From contig CALKBX010000005.1 in assembly GCA_937775205.1 (NCBI GenBank), positions 62,001 through 126,000 of the forward strand: a stretch of 64,000 nt of DNA, in the 5' to 3' direction. Positions 9,122 through 18,597 of the stretch are shown piece after piece. The translations under genes were made by a program, and so were the position numbers. The stretch's first letter is position 1. The number at the start of each line of letters is the position of its first letter. The stretch comes from an uncultured Verrucomicrobiae bacterium (GTDB lineage Bacteria > Verrucomicrobiota > Verrucomicrobiia > Limisphaerales > UBA1100). Under the pieces are notes generated by a model. That model ran no database searches. It saw nothing but the letters and a program-made list of their open reading frames with translations, and had not been told where the DNA came from.

Positions 9122-11992
9122 ATGAACAAAATACACTTCACCCTTTTCCTCGCGCTATCGATGGCGTTCAGCGTGTCAGCTGCCGATCATCAACTGGAAT
9201 TGGCGGTACCGTTTACGGACAACATGATTCTTCAACGGGAATCTAAGGTTCCCGTTTGGGGGTTCGATAAGCCGGGGAACCAAGTGACTGTCGAGTTTGC
9301 GGGGCAAAGAAAGACTGCTGTGGCCGACAAGAATGGTGATTGGATGGTGAAACTTGATCCCTTGCAGGCTTCGCGGGAGGAACGGGGTCTTGAGGTGAAG
9401 AACAACCGGGGAAAATCGATCTCACTTAAAGGCGTCCTGGTTGGCGAAGTCTGGTTCTCCTCCGGACAATCTAACATGGTTTGGACGGCTGGCAAGAGCA
9501 TGTGCAACGAGTTGGCTCGCGAACTCGCCTCATCCAAGGAGGACATTCCCATCAGGGAAATCAATATCAACACCGTGTCCGCCCTCTATCCGCAGAAGCG
9601 GGCCACCTCGGATGACGGCTGGAAAAAAGCCAGCGCAGCAGGCGGGTTCTCGGCTTTGTCACTCTCCTTTGCATACGAACTTTACAAGGAACTGAACGTG
9701 CCTGTCGGCATCCTGCTTAGTGCCCATAGCAACACACGAATCGAAGCATTTACGCAACGCGAGGCGATTGAGGCACACCCTAAACTAAAAACAGACGCAG
9801 ACCTCATGCACGAAGCAGATCCTCTCACCGAACAAGGTCGTAATGCCTTCGTGCAATACTACTCCGATCTGAAAGTGTGGCAGGACAAGGCAGGTCGTGC
9901 AGCAGAGGCTGGTGGTAAAGTGCCCGCCCGCCCGAATCTGCCCGGAATTGCAGGCATGTGGCGAGGGCCGTCCCAGTTCTTTAATGGCAAGATTGCTCCG
10001 GTTATTCCTTACGCCATCCGAGGTGCGATCTGGTGCCAGGGAACTAGCAACGGTGGTGATGGCCGAATTTACGCGGCTCGGATGGAATCTCTAGTTAAGG
10101 GTTGGAGAGATGCCTGGGGAATGCCCAAGCTGCCTTTCTATTTCACCCAGATGCAACCCTACGGATCCCCCGACCCGAACAACGTAGGGTTTGCCGATAT
10201 CCGGCAGGTGCAACACATGTTCTTTGCCAACAACCGCAAGAACGTGGGAATGGTGGTGCAGTCCGACCTCAATTCGGCCAATCCCGGCGGTATCCACTAC
10301 TACAACAAACTGCACCCCGGGATGCGCATGGCCCGCTGGGCCCTCGCCAAGCAGTATGGCAAGGACGTCGCCTACACCGGCCCGATTTACAGCGGATACA
10401 AAGTGAACGGCCGCAAGGTGGTGGTCTCCTTCGACAAGGAAAGTCTCTTTGGTGGCTTGATGGTCGGCAGTAAGGGCATGGCTAAGGATCGCCGTGAACC
10501 GGGGAAGTTCGTGGAGCCTGCCAAGCCTACCCCGGGAGCCAAGCTCAATCATTTCAGGCTCTGCGGCACAGACAGGAAATGGCACGCCGCCGAAGCGGTG
10601 ATTGCTGGGGATACCGTGGTGGTCACCTCTGAAAAGGTGCCTGCCCCAATCGGCGTGCAATATGCCTACAGCGCGGTTCCGGAAAACTCCAATCTCTACA
10701 ACAAAGCCGGACTGCCGGCGACTCCCTTTGCCTTAATCGATGGCGAACTGATTTTCGAGGAGGATGACCTGGAAAAAGCCGCTGCCCTCAAGGCGAAGTA
10801 TGCCCGTTGGACCGACCCTAACTACCCCATTTTGCAGGTGGCAGAGTATTATCGCGATGGAGTAATTCTTCAACGGGATCACCCGATAGAAGTCTGGGGG
10901 CATGCGAACAAAGGTGTGAAGGTAACCGTTAGCTTGGATGGAGTTACGCGAACCGTTTCTCCCAATGACCTAGAGCAGTGGTCCGTGACCTTCTCCGCAC
11001 GGAAGGCCTCGACCAAACCGATCACGCTCGAAGTGAAGTCCAACCACGGATTCAACCGGACGGTCCGGAACATTCTCGTCGGGGACGTTTGGTACCTGAC
11101 GGGAAGTACCTTGCTTTCAACCGAGTGGCCTTACGACAGACGGAACAAGGAAGCCGAACTTCCCAAACCCATGCCCCTTGTACGCGAGTTTTGCAGAAAG
11201 ACCAGCGCCAGCACCTCCGCCACCCCGAGGAAGCGCCGCTTCGAGACGGGTAGCGGAAAATACCGGTCCCATTGGTTGACCGCTGATTTCTCCAAGGAAG
11301 GAAGCGGGGTCACCATGTTTGCCTATGAGTTTGCCAAGGCCCTCAACCGTCCAAGCGTTCCTCAGGGTTTCATCACTATGTCATCGGGGCAAGGTGGGCG
11401 AAATCGACAACTCGCCTCACCGCTCTCCTGGACCTCCTTCCAAGGTGTCAGTAAGGTGGATAACTCGGTTTTCAAGACCCGCCTTGATGAGTTGTTCCTG
11501 CAGTTTCCCAACTCCAAGGTGGCAAAGAAGGCCGCCGCCAGTCACCTCGAGGAGGTGAAAGTTTTCACCCAAAGTATCACCGAGGCCGGCAAGCGGGGCG
11601 TGGATCCGTCGAGCTTCGCGCTCAAGGCGCCTTCTTTTCCAGAAGCCGGGAAGGGTGGCACAGTTCCTTCAGACACAATTCCAACCTATGCCTACAACTG
11701 GTGCGTAAGCCCACTGACTCCCATGGGCGTTGCGGGTGTGATCTGGGTGCCGTCGGAAAGCAACCTCGGAGAGGATCCAAAAGACTATGCGGCCGAACTG
11801 GAGACCTACGCCAAGAGCCTCCCGCACACCTACGGACAAGAGAAGATTCAATTCCTTTATGCCCAACCGGCGAATTCCCTGGTTGAAGGCATTACCTCGC
11901 CCAAGATCCCGGGTGCCAAGAGCACCTCCTTCGACCAATGGCCCAAAAGTCTCAAGAGCCTCGCGGTCGCTTTGGCAAAATTGGCAAAATGA
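9122..11992 (+). CDS. sialate O-acetylesterase-like protein with a duplicated, degenerate second domain
   Basis: 956 residues starting with the signal peptide MNKIHFTLFLALSMAFSVSA; this ATG is preferred over an in-frame upstream start at 9041 because that one adds a non-signal extension. The first half is a sialate O-acetylesterase (SGNH-type) domain: jelly-roll-like entry DNMILQRESKVPVWG, catalytic block GEVWFSSGQSNM with Ser117, and AIRGAIWCQGTSNG. The second half (from about residue 575) repeats the plan (DGVILQRDHPIEVWG, GDVWYLTGST), but GQSN is replaced by GSTL, so the catalytic serine block appears lost. The likely role is de-O-acetylation of sialic acid or other sugars outside the cytoplasm. 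The signal-peptide DNA strongly resembles that of the unrelated gene at 3362. Confidence 0.85.
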   Translation: MNKIHFTLFLALSMAFSVSAADHQLELAVPFTDNMILQRESKVPVWGFDKPGNQVTVEFAGQRKTAVADKNGDWMVKLDPLQASREERGLEVKNNRGKSISLKGVLVGEVWFSSGQSNMVWTAGKSMCNELARELASSKEDIPIREININTVSALYPQKRATSDDGWKKASAAGGFSALSLSFAYELYKELNVPVGILLSAHSNTRIEAFTQREAIEAHPKLKTDADLMHEADPLTEQGRNAFVQYYSDLKVWQDKAGRAAEAGGKVPARPNLPGIAGMWRGPSQFFNGKIAPVIPYAIRGAIWCQGTSNGGDGRIYAARMESLVKGWRDAWGMPKLPFYFTQMQPYGSPDPNNVGFADIRQVQHMFFANNRKNVGMVVQSDLNSANPGGIHYYNKLHPGMRMARWALAKQYGKDVAYTGPIYSGYKVNGRKVVVSFDKESLFGGLMVGSKGMAKDRREPGKFVEPAKPTPGAKLNHFRLCGTDRKWHAAEAVIAGDTVVVTSEKVPAPIGVQYAYSAVPENSNLYNKAGLPATPFALIDGELIFEEDDLEKAAALKAKYARWTDPNYPILQVAEYYRDGVILQRDHPIEVWGHANKGVKVTVSLDGVTRTVSPNDLEQWSVTFSARKASTKPITLEVKSNHGFNRTVRNILVGDVWYLTGSTLLSTEWPYDRRNKEAELPKPMPLVREFCRKTSASTSATPRKRRFETGSGKYRSHWLTADFSKEGSGVTMFAYEFAKALNRPSVPQGFITMSSGQGGRNRQLASPLSWTSFQGVSKVDNSVFKTRLDELFLQFPNSKVAKKAAASHLEEVKVFTQSITEAGKRGVDPSSFALKAPSFPEAGKGGTVPSDTIPTYAYNWCVSPLTPMGVAGVIWVPSESNLGEDPKDYAAELETYAKSLPHTYGQEKIQFLYAQPANSLVEGITSPKIPGAKSTSFDQWPKSLKSLAVALAKLAK

Positions 11993-12005
11993 GATTATTT
12001 CCAGT

Positions 12006-14558
12006 ATGTTGAACCCAAAATTTCTCAAGTTCTTTTTGAGCGTAGCAACTCTTCCTTTGCTAATTCTCCTCGGTGTTGGCGAAGTAAACGCAGGCACTTC
12101 CTTTAAAAAGGACGTCGCTCCTTTCTTCGAGGCGTATTGCGTAAAGTGTCATGGACCTGACAAAAGCAAGGGCAAGATCTCGCTGCACACACTCGACGGA
12201 GATTTGGCGGCGGGACGCGAACTGGAGCGTTGGGAGGACATACTCGAAATGCTCGAAAGTGGTGAAATGCCGCCCGAAGATGAAGCCCAACCGAATGAGG
12301 CCGAACGCATGATCATCGCTGACTGGATCAACCGCGGACTGCATGATTACGTAAAAAAGGCTAGTAAGGTCGCGGTTGCCACAACGACACGCCGACTCAC
12401 GAACTTCGAATATCAGAATACGATGCGGGACTTATTGGGTTTTGAACTCGAGCTTACCAAGGACCTACCCATCGACCCGGACAAACCGTATCATTTCAAT
12501 AATACCGCGCAAATGATGATGATCGGGCCGGATCAGCTGGTTCGCTATAAAGAGGCGGCACGCAAAGCCATGGCGAGTGCGATTGTTGACCTTGGAAAGC
12601 CAAAAATTCACCGATTTAGCTCGAAGTGGGAACATGGAAAATCAGGCAAAGGCGGATTGTCTCAAGCGGAGATCGGCGTCTACCAAGGACCCGGCGTCGG
12701 CAGGAAAACCGTCGGATTGAAAAGCTGGCCCCAAACCGGTGAGTTCAGAATCCGCGTCAAGGCATCGGGGAATTTTCCGCCGGGGTTCAAAGAAGTGCCA
12801 CTCCGTCTAGTGATGGGCACCAGCCTCCGCCATGATTCAGGGGCGGGAATCTATCAGGAAGTAGGAACCGTTCATCTGAGGAACACTTCTGACAACCCCG
12901 AGGAGTTTGAGTTTCGGGGGCGCATTGAAAACATCCCGGTCCAGCCGGCCAGCAAGCACAGAAACAAGATACTCCCACCCAGCATCACCATCACCGCCCA
13001 GAATATTTTCGACAACGGCGAACTCAACGACCACCGCAAAAGCGGGTTTGACGCCTCCTGGAGTGTCCAGGCTCCCCGCGTGATACTTGAGTCGCTCGAG
13101 TTCGAGGCCCCTGTGGCTGAGGTCTGGCCGCCGGAACACCACACCCGTATCCTTTTTGAGTCACCTCTGCGTAACACAAAGACTGGCGAGTATGCTTATG
13201 AGGTTATCAAACGCTTCATGACGCGGGCGTTTCGGCGACCGGTTGCTAAAGATGAGGTTGATCACTTTTACCGTATCTATAAGATTTACGATGCGGAGTT
13301 TGATACTCTTGAACAGGCGATGCGCGAGACGTTGGCGATGGTGCTGATATCACCGCAGTTTCTTTATCACGCGGTGATTGATGACGCCGCTGCGACGAAG
13401 CAATATGTACTCGCCTCGCGCCTATCCTATTTCCTCTGGGGAAGCATGCCCGACAAGGAGCTGTTTGATCTTGCTGCATCAGGCAAGCTGAATGACCCCG
13501 CAGTCATTGAGACCCAGACGCGCCGACTTCTTGCTGACAAGCGTGCCGTAGGTTTTGTCGAGAACTTCACCTCCCAGTGGCTGAGCATCGCCAAGATGAA
13601 AACGGTGAACATCAACCGTGATCTCTTTCCCCGGTTTCTCTACACCGTACATCTTGGCGAACGACGTGGTCAGGAGCAGCTATTCCGCCCGACCATCCGT
13701 GACTACATGCACGAGGAGACGGTGGGCTTCGTCGGCGAACTGATCAGAAACAACGCGAGTGTCATGAATATCGTGGACTCTAGTTTTGCTTACCTCAATG
13801 AACCGCTCGCGGTGCATTACGGTGTCGGCGGTGTCGAGGGATTAAAGCTCCGTGCCGTTCCAATCAAACCCGGACATCGCCTTGGAGGGCTTCTGACACA
13901 AGGATCTGTGTTGGTAGGAAACTCCACTGGTTCTGCTCCTCACCCGATCTACCGCGCTGTCTGGTTGCGTGAGGCGATTCTAGGCGACAAGGTCAAGCCA
14001 CCACCTGCTGAAGTTCCGGCATTATCTGACTCCGTTGGTGATTCCGCAGATGAAGCAGTCTCGATCAAGAATCTGCTCGCGCTCCACCGAAATAAGGAAA
14101 GCTGCTACGATTGCCACGTGCGGCTCGATCCATGGGGGATTCCATTCGAACGCTACAGCGCAATCGGGAAATACCAGCCCTTGGTTCCCAAAGACAAGGT
14201 CCGTGTGCGGGGTTTCAACCACAAGGCAGACAAGACCTTCGCAGACTATCAGGCCTATCTAAAATCGATCTACACGGAGGAAGTGGACGCCACCTCGCGC
14301 GTGCCCCACGGCCCCGCGGTTGACGGGATGATGAAACTCAAGAAGTATCTACTCAAGGAGCGCAAGGATGAGATTGCCGAAAACGTCATCCGCAGACTGA
14401 TGACATACAGTATCGGCCGGGAGCTCACCTACCGCGATCGGTTTGAAGTTAAGAAATTGCTGAAGCTGGCAGAGGAAGATGGATACAAACTGCAGGACAT
14501 GATTGTATCCGTTTGCCAGAGCTCCATATTCACAGGAACTAAAAGCAAGGAAGAATAA
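12006..14558 (+). CDS. DUF1587/1595/1592/1588/1585 haem protein (full PSD set)
   Basis: 850 residues. A signal peptide (hydrophobic to about residue 29) is followed by a PSCyt1-type motif C45-VKC-H49. Then come DUF1587 (RRLTNFEYQNTMRDLLGFEL), a carbohydrate-module-like middle, DUF1595 (FMTRAFRRPVAKDEVDHFY), DUF1592 (LASRLSYFLWGSMPDKELF), DUF1588 with CYDCHVRLDPWGIPFE, and DUF1585 at the C-terminus. This is the classical complete architecture, unlike the other four pair members, which lack DUF1587/1595 signatures. The start at 12006 is preferred because upstream in-frame extensions overlap the esterase gene and lack a signal. It is coupled to the DUF1552 gene 4 nt downstream. The reaction is unknown; two c-type haem sites are expected. 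Confidence 0.9.
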   Translation: MLNPKFLKFFLSVATLPLLILLGVGEVNAGTSFKKDVAPFFEAYCVKCHGPDKSKGKISLHTLDGDLAAGRELERWEDILEMLESGEMPPEDEAQPNEAERMIIADWINRGLHDYVKKASKVAVATTTRRLTNFEYQNTMRDLLGFELELTKDLPIDPDKPYHFNNTAQMMMIGPDQLVRYKEAARKAMASAIVDLGKPKIHRFSSKWEHGKSGKGGLSQAEIGVYQGPGVGRKTVGLKSWPQTGEFRIRVKASGNFPPGFKEVPLRLVMGTSLRHDSGAGIYQEVGTVHLRNTSDNPEEFEFRGRIENIPVQPASKHRNKILPPSITITAQNIFDNGELNDHRKSGFDASWSVQAPRVILESLEFEAPVAEVWPPEHHTRILFESPLRNTKTGEYAYEVIKRFMTRAFRRPVAKDEVDHFYRIYKIYDAEFDTLEQAMRETLAMVLISPQFLYHAVIDDAAATKQYVLASRLSYFLWGSMPDKELFDLAASGKLNDPAVIETQTRRLLADKRAVGFVENFTSQWLSIAKMKTVNINRDLFPRFLYTVHLGERRGQEQLFRPTIRDYMHEETVGFVGELIRNNASVMNIVDSSFAYLNEPLAVHYGVGGVEGLKLRAVPIKPGHRLGGLLTQGSVLVGNSTGSAPHPIYRAVWLREAILGDKVKPPPAEVPALSDSVGDSADEAVSIKNLLALHRNKESCYDCHVRLDPWGIPFERYSAIGKYQPLVPKDKVRVRGFNHKADKTFADYQAYLKSIYTEEVDATSRVPHGPAVDGMMKLKKYLLKERKDEIAENVIRRLMTYSIGRELTYRDRFEVKKLLKLAEEDGYKLQDMIVSVCQSSIFTGTKSKEE

Positions 14559-14562
14559 TTCC

Positions 14563-15903
14563 ATGAAGCAGAAATCTTGGCATATTAATCGACGTGAGTT
14601 CATCAGGGGCGGGGGCGCTGTTCTGGCTCTGCCATTGCTCCAAGGCATGTCCTGGGGCAAGGCAGCAGCAGGCAAGGCACTGCCAAAACGCATGGTAGTA
14701 AGCTACATCGCCTACGGTGTCTACGAACCGAAAACCAAGGACGGCTCGCACCATGATTGGAACTGGTGGCCATGCAAAGACGCCGGCCCTCTCACCTTTA
14801 ATCAATCAGCAACTCCCTTTGCGCCACTGAAGAACTCAGTGAGTTACCTTCGTGGCCTCGACCACGCAGGTGGGCTTGGAATGGGCGGCCACAGCAGTGG
14901 CGATGTTTTCGCCACCGGCGCCAACATGTCGGGAACGGAAAAAACAAACAACATTTCCGTCGATCAACTCGCCGCGAAGGTGAACGGACACCAGACCCGC
15001 TACGCCTCACTCGTTTTAGGCACCGAGGGTGGTACGGGCGCATATGGCAGTGCCAAGACACTCTCGCACTACGGTCCCGGTCGACCGATCCCGTCGATGC
15101 ACCGACCCCAGGAGATTTTCAACCGCCTGTTCAACCCCTACGCAGGCAAAGGGATCGAGCAAGTTCGCGCCGACCTCAAACGCGAGGCAAGTGTGCTCGA
15201 TCTGATGATGGAGGACTCCAGGAGACTCCAGAGTCGGCTTGGAAAAGAAGATCAACAGAAAATGGAGGAATATCTCGATTCCATACGCGCTCTGGAAAAG
15301 CGTGTCGAACGCACCAGCCAGTGGACACACCAGCCATTACCGAATGTCGATACCAAGGGGCTGAACCTCGAGGTTTCTCACAAGGACCCGGAGGAATACA
15401 CCCGATGCATGTATGACTTGCTCTATCTTGCGTTCCAGACCGATTCCACCCGCTTTGCCACCCTCATGCTCGAAAGCGAGCAATCGTCAGGCAGCGAGAT
15501 GTGGAACTACGCCAACTACGTGCTCGGCTACAAAGGAGCTACTCACGACATCGCCCACAAGCGCCCGACCGAATCAGGAAAGTGGGACAACTGGCGCGCC
15601 AAGCAGCACGCCTACTTCCTGGAGCGCTTACGAAATACTCCGGAAGGCGACAGCAATATGCTCGATCAGACGGCAGTCGTCTGGGGGTCAGCCCATCCGC
15701 ACGCGTCCCACAGTACCAAGAACTATCCGATTCAGGTGGCGGGTGGAAATGCGCTTGGCTTCAAGCACGGGAACCTGCACTCCTTCGAGGGAGAGAAAAA
15801 GGTGCCACTGGCAAACCTGTTTGTCTCCATGCTCAATGCCGTGGATACTCCGACGAAGAAATTCGCGGACAGCACCGGAGAAATGACAGAAATCAGGCCG
15901 TAG
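14563..15903 (+). CDS. TAT-exported DUF1552 family protein (classical type)
   Basis: 446 residues with twin-arginine signal NRREFIRGGGAVLALPLLQG. The body has classical DUF1552 features: LPKRMVVSYIAYGVY, LDHAGGLGMGGHSSGD, a coiled-coil-like segment (MEEYLDSIRALEKRVER) and a C-terminal VVWGSAHPHASHSTKNYPI, which contains an HxxSH-type motif. It is distinct from the shorter-motif subfamily at 1883/6428/26463 and matches the classical PSD-set protein that precedes it by 4 nt. A purine-rich AAGGAAG 12-18 nt upstream can serve as ribosome binding site. The function is unknown; a periplasmic location is inferred from the TAT signal. Confidence 0.9.
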   Translation: MKQKSWHINRREFIRGGGAVLALPLLQGMSWGKAAAGKALPKRMVVSYIAYGVYEPKTKDGSHHDWNWWPCKDAGPLTFNQSATPFAPLKNSVSYLRGLDHAGGLGMGGHSSGDVFATGANMSGTEKTNNISVDQLAAKVNGHQTRYASLVLGTEGGTGAYGSAKTLSHYGPGRPIPSMHRPQEIFNRLFNPYAGKGIEQVRADLKREASVLDLMMEDSRRLQSRLGKEDQQKMEEYLDSIRALEKRVERTSQWTHQPLPNVDTKGLNLEVSHKDPEEYTRCMYDLLYLAFQTDSTRFATLMLESEQSSGSEMWNYANYVLGYKGATHDIAHKRPTESGKWDNWRAKQHAYFLERLRNTPEGDSNMLDQTAVVWGSAHPHASHSTKNYPIQVAGGNALGFKHGNLHSFEGEKKVPLANLFVSMLNAVDTPTKKFADSTGEMTEIRP

Positions 15904-15999
15904 TATTTGGTTCCCTAGGAGTACTCGGTTTTCCCTGATTGGTGAGTCGCTTCAAGCCAGGGTGGGCAGGTCCGCGTTGGCAGAACTGACTGAATCAAG

Positions 16000-16044
16000 C
16001 AATAATATCGTAATTGTTACGTGTGTCTGTATCCTGTTTTGCAG
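16000..16044 (+). promoter_or_regulatory. conserved upstream palindrome, copy 1
   Basis: CAATAATATCGTAATTG at 16000-16016 is an imperfect inverted repeat lying 28 nt before the ATG at 16045, followed by a pyrimidine-rich tract ending in GCAG directly before the start codon. The same arrangement occurs before 20212 and 27965. It may be an operator or promoter element; no clear -35/-10 pair could be assigned. Confidence 0.5.
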
Positions 16045-18588
16045 ATGAAGTGGGGCGCAAACAGTTTCTGTCAATTATGGTTGGGAGTGCTTGTTTTCCC
16101 AGTAGCGGTTCATGTCGCCTCTGCGGCGCAAAAAGAAACCGCCTTTTCCATTTCCCCAAAGACCACTGAGTTACTGGAGAGCTATTGTTTTTCCTGTCAT
16201 GATAGTGAGTCCAAGAAGGGCGACATCCAGTTGGATAACCTGGCGACCTTGGCTCTGAAAGACAGGTTGGACCTTCTGAACAAGATGCAGGAGCAACTGT
16301 ACCTCAAGGAGATGCCGCCCAGAAAAAAGAAGACTCAGCCAAGCGATACGGAACGGCAGCAGTTATACCAATGGGTATCCGCAGAGCTTGGAAAACACAA
16401 TGCCTCCAAATTAGAGGATAAGCTGCGCTACCCCAGTTACGGTAATTACGTTGATCACGAGAAGCTCTTCAGTGGCGAGGTAAAGGATAAACCTTTCTCG
16501 CCGGCGCGACGGTGGTTGGTGAGTCCGCGGATTTTCCATGATCGAGTGATGGACGTGTTTCGGTTGGAGGGTCGCGAGCGAACAGGCTTTGCAACGCGCC
16601 AGTTTAGTGGAGTGAAGAACCCGTTCATATTGCCAGAGCATTCGGGGGTTCGGGATTACGATGTCACGATGCTTGATGGCGGGCATTTGCTGGTGATGCT
16701 CTCCAACGCCAAATGGATTGCGGGTAAACAAATTTTTGCCGCCCGGCTTAAGACGGCCGAAAAGGAATCCTTGCTCAATAGCTTGAGCAACAAGGATCGT
16801 TGGTATCCCAAAGTGACGCCAGTTGCTTTCGAGACGATTGTCCTCAAGGACGGATCACCGACGGATGCTGAAATGACGGCGGCGGTTCAGGAGCAGTTTG
16901 ACTGCGTGTTACGGCGCAAGCCGACGGAGGAGGAACTCGCCAAATACGTTGAGCTACTGCGTGCGTCAATTGTGCTGGCGGGCAATGCTGAGGGGCTGAG
17001 GCAAATGCTGTTCGCCGTTTTATTGGAATCTGATTTTCTGTATCGGTTGGAATTCGGAGGAGGTGATCCTGATGAGTTCGGTAGACGTAAGCTGACGCCG
17101 TACGAAGCGAGTATGGCGATCTCTTACGCTCTTGGTGACCGAAGTCCTGATCCTGGTTTACTCCTGGCGGTTGCTGGCGGTCGTCTCGAAACTAGAGAAG
17201 ATTACCGGCGCGAAGTGGAACGCCTCCTTGCCGACGAAAACTATTACAAAGGCCCCGTAGACCATAAGATCAGCGGTAAAAACATGCGCTCCCATGAAAC
17301 CTCGCACCCGAAGCAGGTTCGCTTCTTTCGTGAATTCTTTGGTTATCCGCAGGCGGCCAAAATATTCAAGGATATCGAGCGCAGCGACGGCTACTACCAG
17401 AACCCCGGCCGTGGCACGCTCGGCACCCCCGGGTTCCTGATCAAGGAAGCCGACCGCGTTGTGGATTGGTATCTCCAGCATGATAAGAATGTCTTCGAGA
17501 ATCTCCTGACCACTGAAGAGTTCTTCGTTTACCACGACAAAGACAACGAGACCGGCCGCAAAATTATTTCCGAGTGGACCGAAGCTTACGAGAGGCTCAA
17601 GGACACTGATTGGAAAAAGAATCCGGAAGGTGTCCTCACCGAGCATATGGAATTTATTAAGACCAAGGACTCCTTGCGGCGTTGGGTTCCGGAAGGCGGG
17701 CATCAAAGGCGAACTTTCTTGAGATTCATGTACTTCTTCAGCGATACGATCGGGAAGGGACGAACGCCCTTTACCACCGTCGCGACCAGTCATGGCTACA
17801 CTTATCATCATTCGACCTTCTACAGCCTTCCGCCGACCCCGCATCGCGGTCGTTACGAACGGGTCGAGCATAAGAATTTCAAAGGTGAGTTAGGGGAAGT
17901 CGAATTCTGGGACTATCCTGTCGAACAACCCTTTAAGATTTCTAAGCGCAAAGGATTGCTGACTCATCCGGCTTGGCTCATCGCTCACTCCTCTAATTTT
18001 CATACCGACCCTATCAAGCGCGGTCGCTGGATACGTGAAAAACTGTTGGCTGGCCGGGTCCCCGACGTGCCCATCACCGTTGACGCTCAGGTGCCCGAGG
18101 ATCCGCATAAGACGCTGAGGGAGCGCGTCGAGTCGGTCACCAACAAAGCGGAATGCCGAAAATGCCACCAACAAATGAACCCCCTCGGATTTCCCTTCGA
18201 AATCTTCGATGACTTTGGCCGTTACCGACCCGATGAGCCTTTGGAATACGAAGAGCATCTTGTTGCAAAGGCGAAGAAGAAGAACGGTTCCAATATCTAT
18301 AAAACGAAATCGGTCAGCACCCAAGGGGAGCTGCGTGGTACTGCTAACTCGAATCTTGATGGCGAAGTTGCTGATCCCTTTGATCTTATTGATCGTCTGG
18401 CAAAGTCTGAACGTGTGCGCCAGTCGATTATCCGCCACGCCTTTCGCTTTTACATGGGCCGTAATGAAATGGTTTCTGATTCACAAACCTTGATTAATGC
18501 TGATCGTGCCTACGTCAAAAGCGGCGGCAGTTTTAAGGCTGTGATAGTTTCCCTGTTAACTTCGGACTCATTTATGTATCGTAAATAG
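16045..18588 (+). CDS. DUF1592-family two-haem protein, short form
   Basis: 847 residues. The signal peptide runs to about VHVASA, then a PSCyt1-like motif C48-FSC-H52, the Lys-rich MPPRKKKTQPS segment, DUF1592 (LTPYEASMAISYALGDRSPD), DUF1588 with CRKCHQQMNPLGFPFEIFDD, and DUF1585 (VRQSIIRHAFRFYMGRNE). It lacks the ~170-residue insertion found after the N-terminal haem region in the paralogues at 3362 and 23392. The start at ATG 16045 is preferred over GTG 16021 because it begins the signal peptide and keeps the palindrome-to-start spacing seen at two other genes. The 65 nt around the first haem motif match the 23392 gene at 63 positions. Its DUF1552 partner begins 9 nt after the stop. Confidence 0.88.
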   Translation: MKWGANSFCQLWLGVLVFPVAVHVASAAQKETAFSISPKTTELLESYCFSCHDSESKKGDIQLDNLATLALKDRLDLLNKMQEQLYLKEMPPRKKKTQPSDTERQQLYQWVSAELGKHNASKLEDKLRYPSYGNYVDHEKLFSGEVKDKPFSPARRWLVSPRIFHDRVMDVFRLEGRERTGFATRQFSGVKNPFILPEHSGVRDYDVTMLDGGHLLVMLSNAKWIAGKQIFAARLKTAEKESLLNSLSNKDRWYPKVTPVAFETIVLKDGSPTDAEMTAAVQEQFDCVLRRKPTEEELAKYVELLRASIVLAGNAEGLRQMLFAVLLESDFLYRLEFGGGDPDEFGRRKLTPYEASMAISYALGDRSPDPGLLLAVAGGRLETREDYRREVERLLADENYYKGPVDHKISGKNMRSHETSHPKQVRFFREFFGYPQAAKIFKDIERSDGYYQNPGRGTLGTPGFLIKEADRVVDWYLQHDKNVFENLLTTEEFFVYHDKDNETGRKIISEWTEAYERLKDTDWKKNPEGVLTEHMEFIKTKDSLRRWVPEGGHQRRTFLRFMYFFSDTIGKGRTPFTTVATSHGYTYHHSTFYSLPPTPHRGRYERVEHKNFKGELGEVEFWDYPVEQPFKISKRKGLLTHPAWLIAHSSNFHTDPIKRGRWIREKLLAGRVPDVPITVDAQVPEDPHKTLRERVESVTNKAECRKCHQQMNPLGFPFEIFDDFGRYRPDEPLEYEEHLVAKAKKKNGSNIYKTKSVSTQGELRGTANSNLDGEVADPFDLIDRLAKSERVRQSIIRHAFRFYMGRNEMVSDSQTLINADRAYVKSGGSFKAVIVSLLTSDSFMYRK

Positions 18589-18597
18589 AATAGCAAC

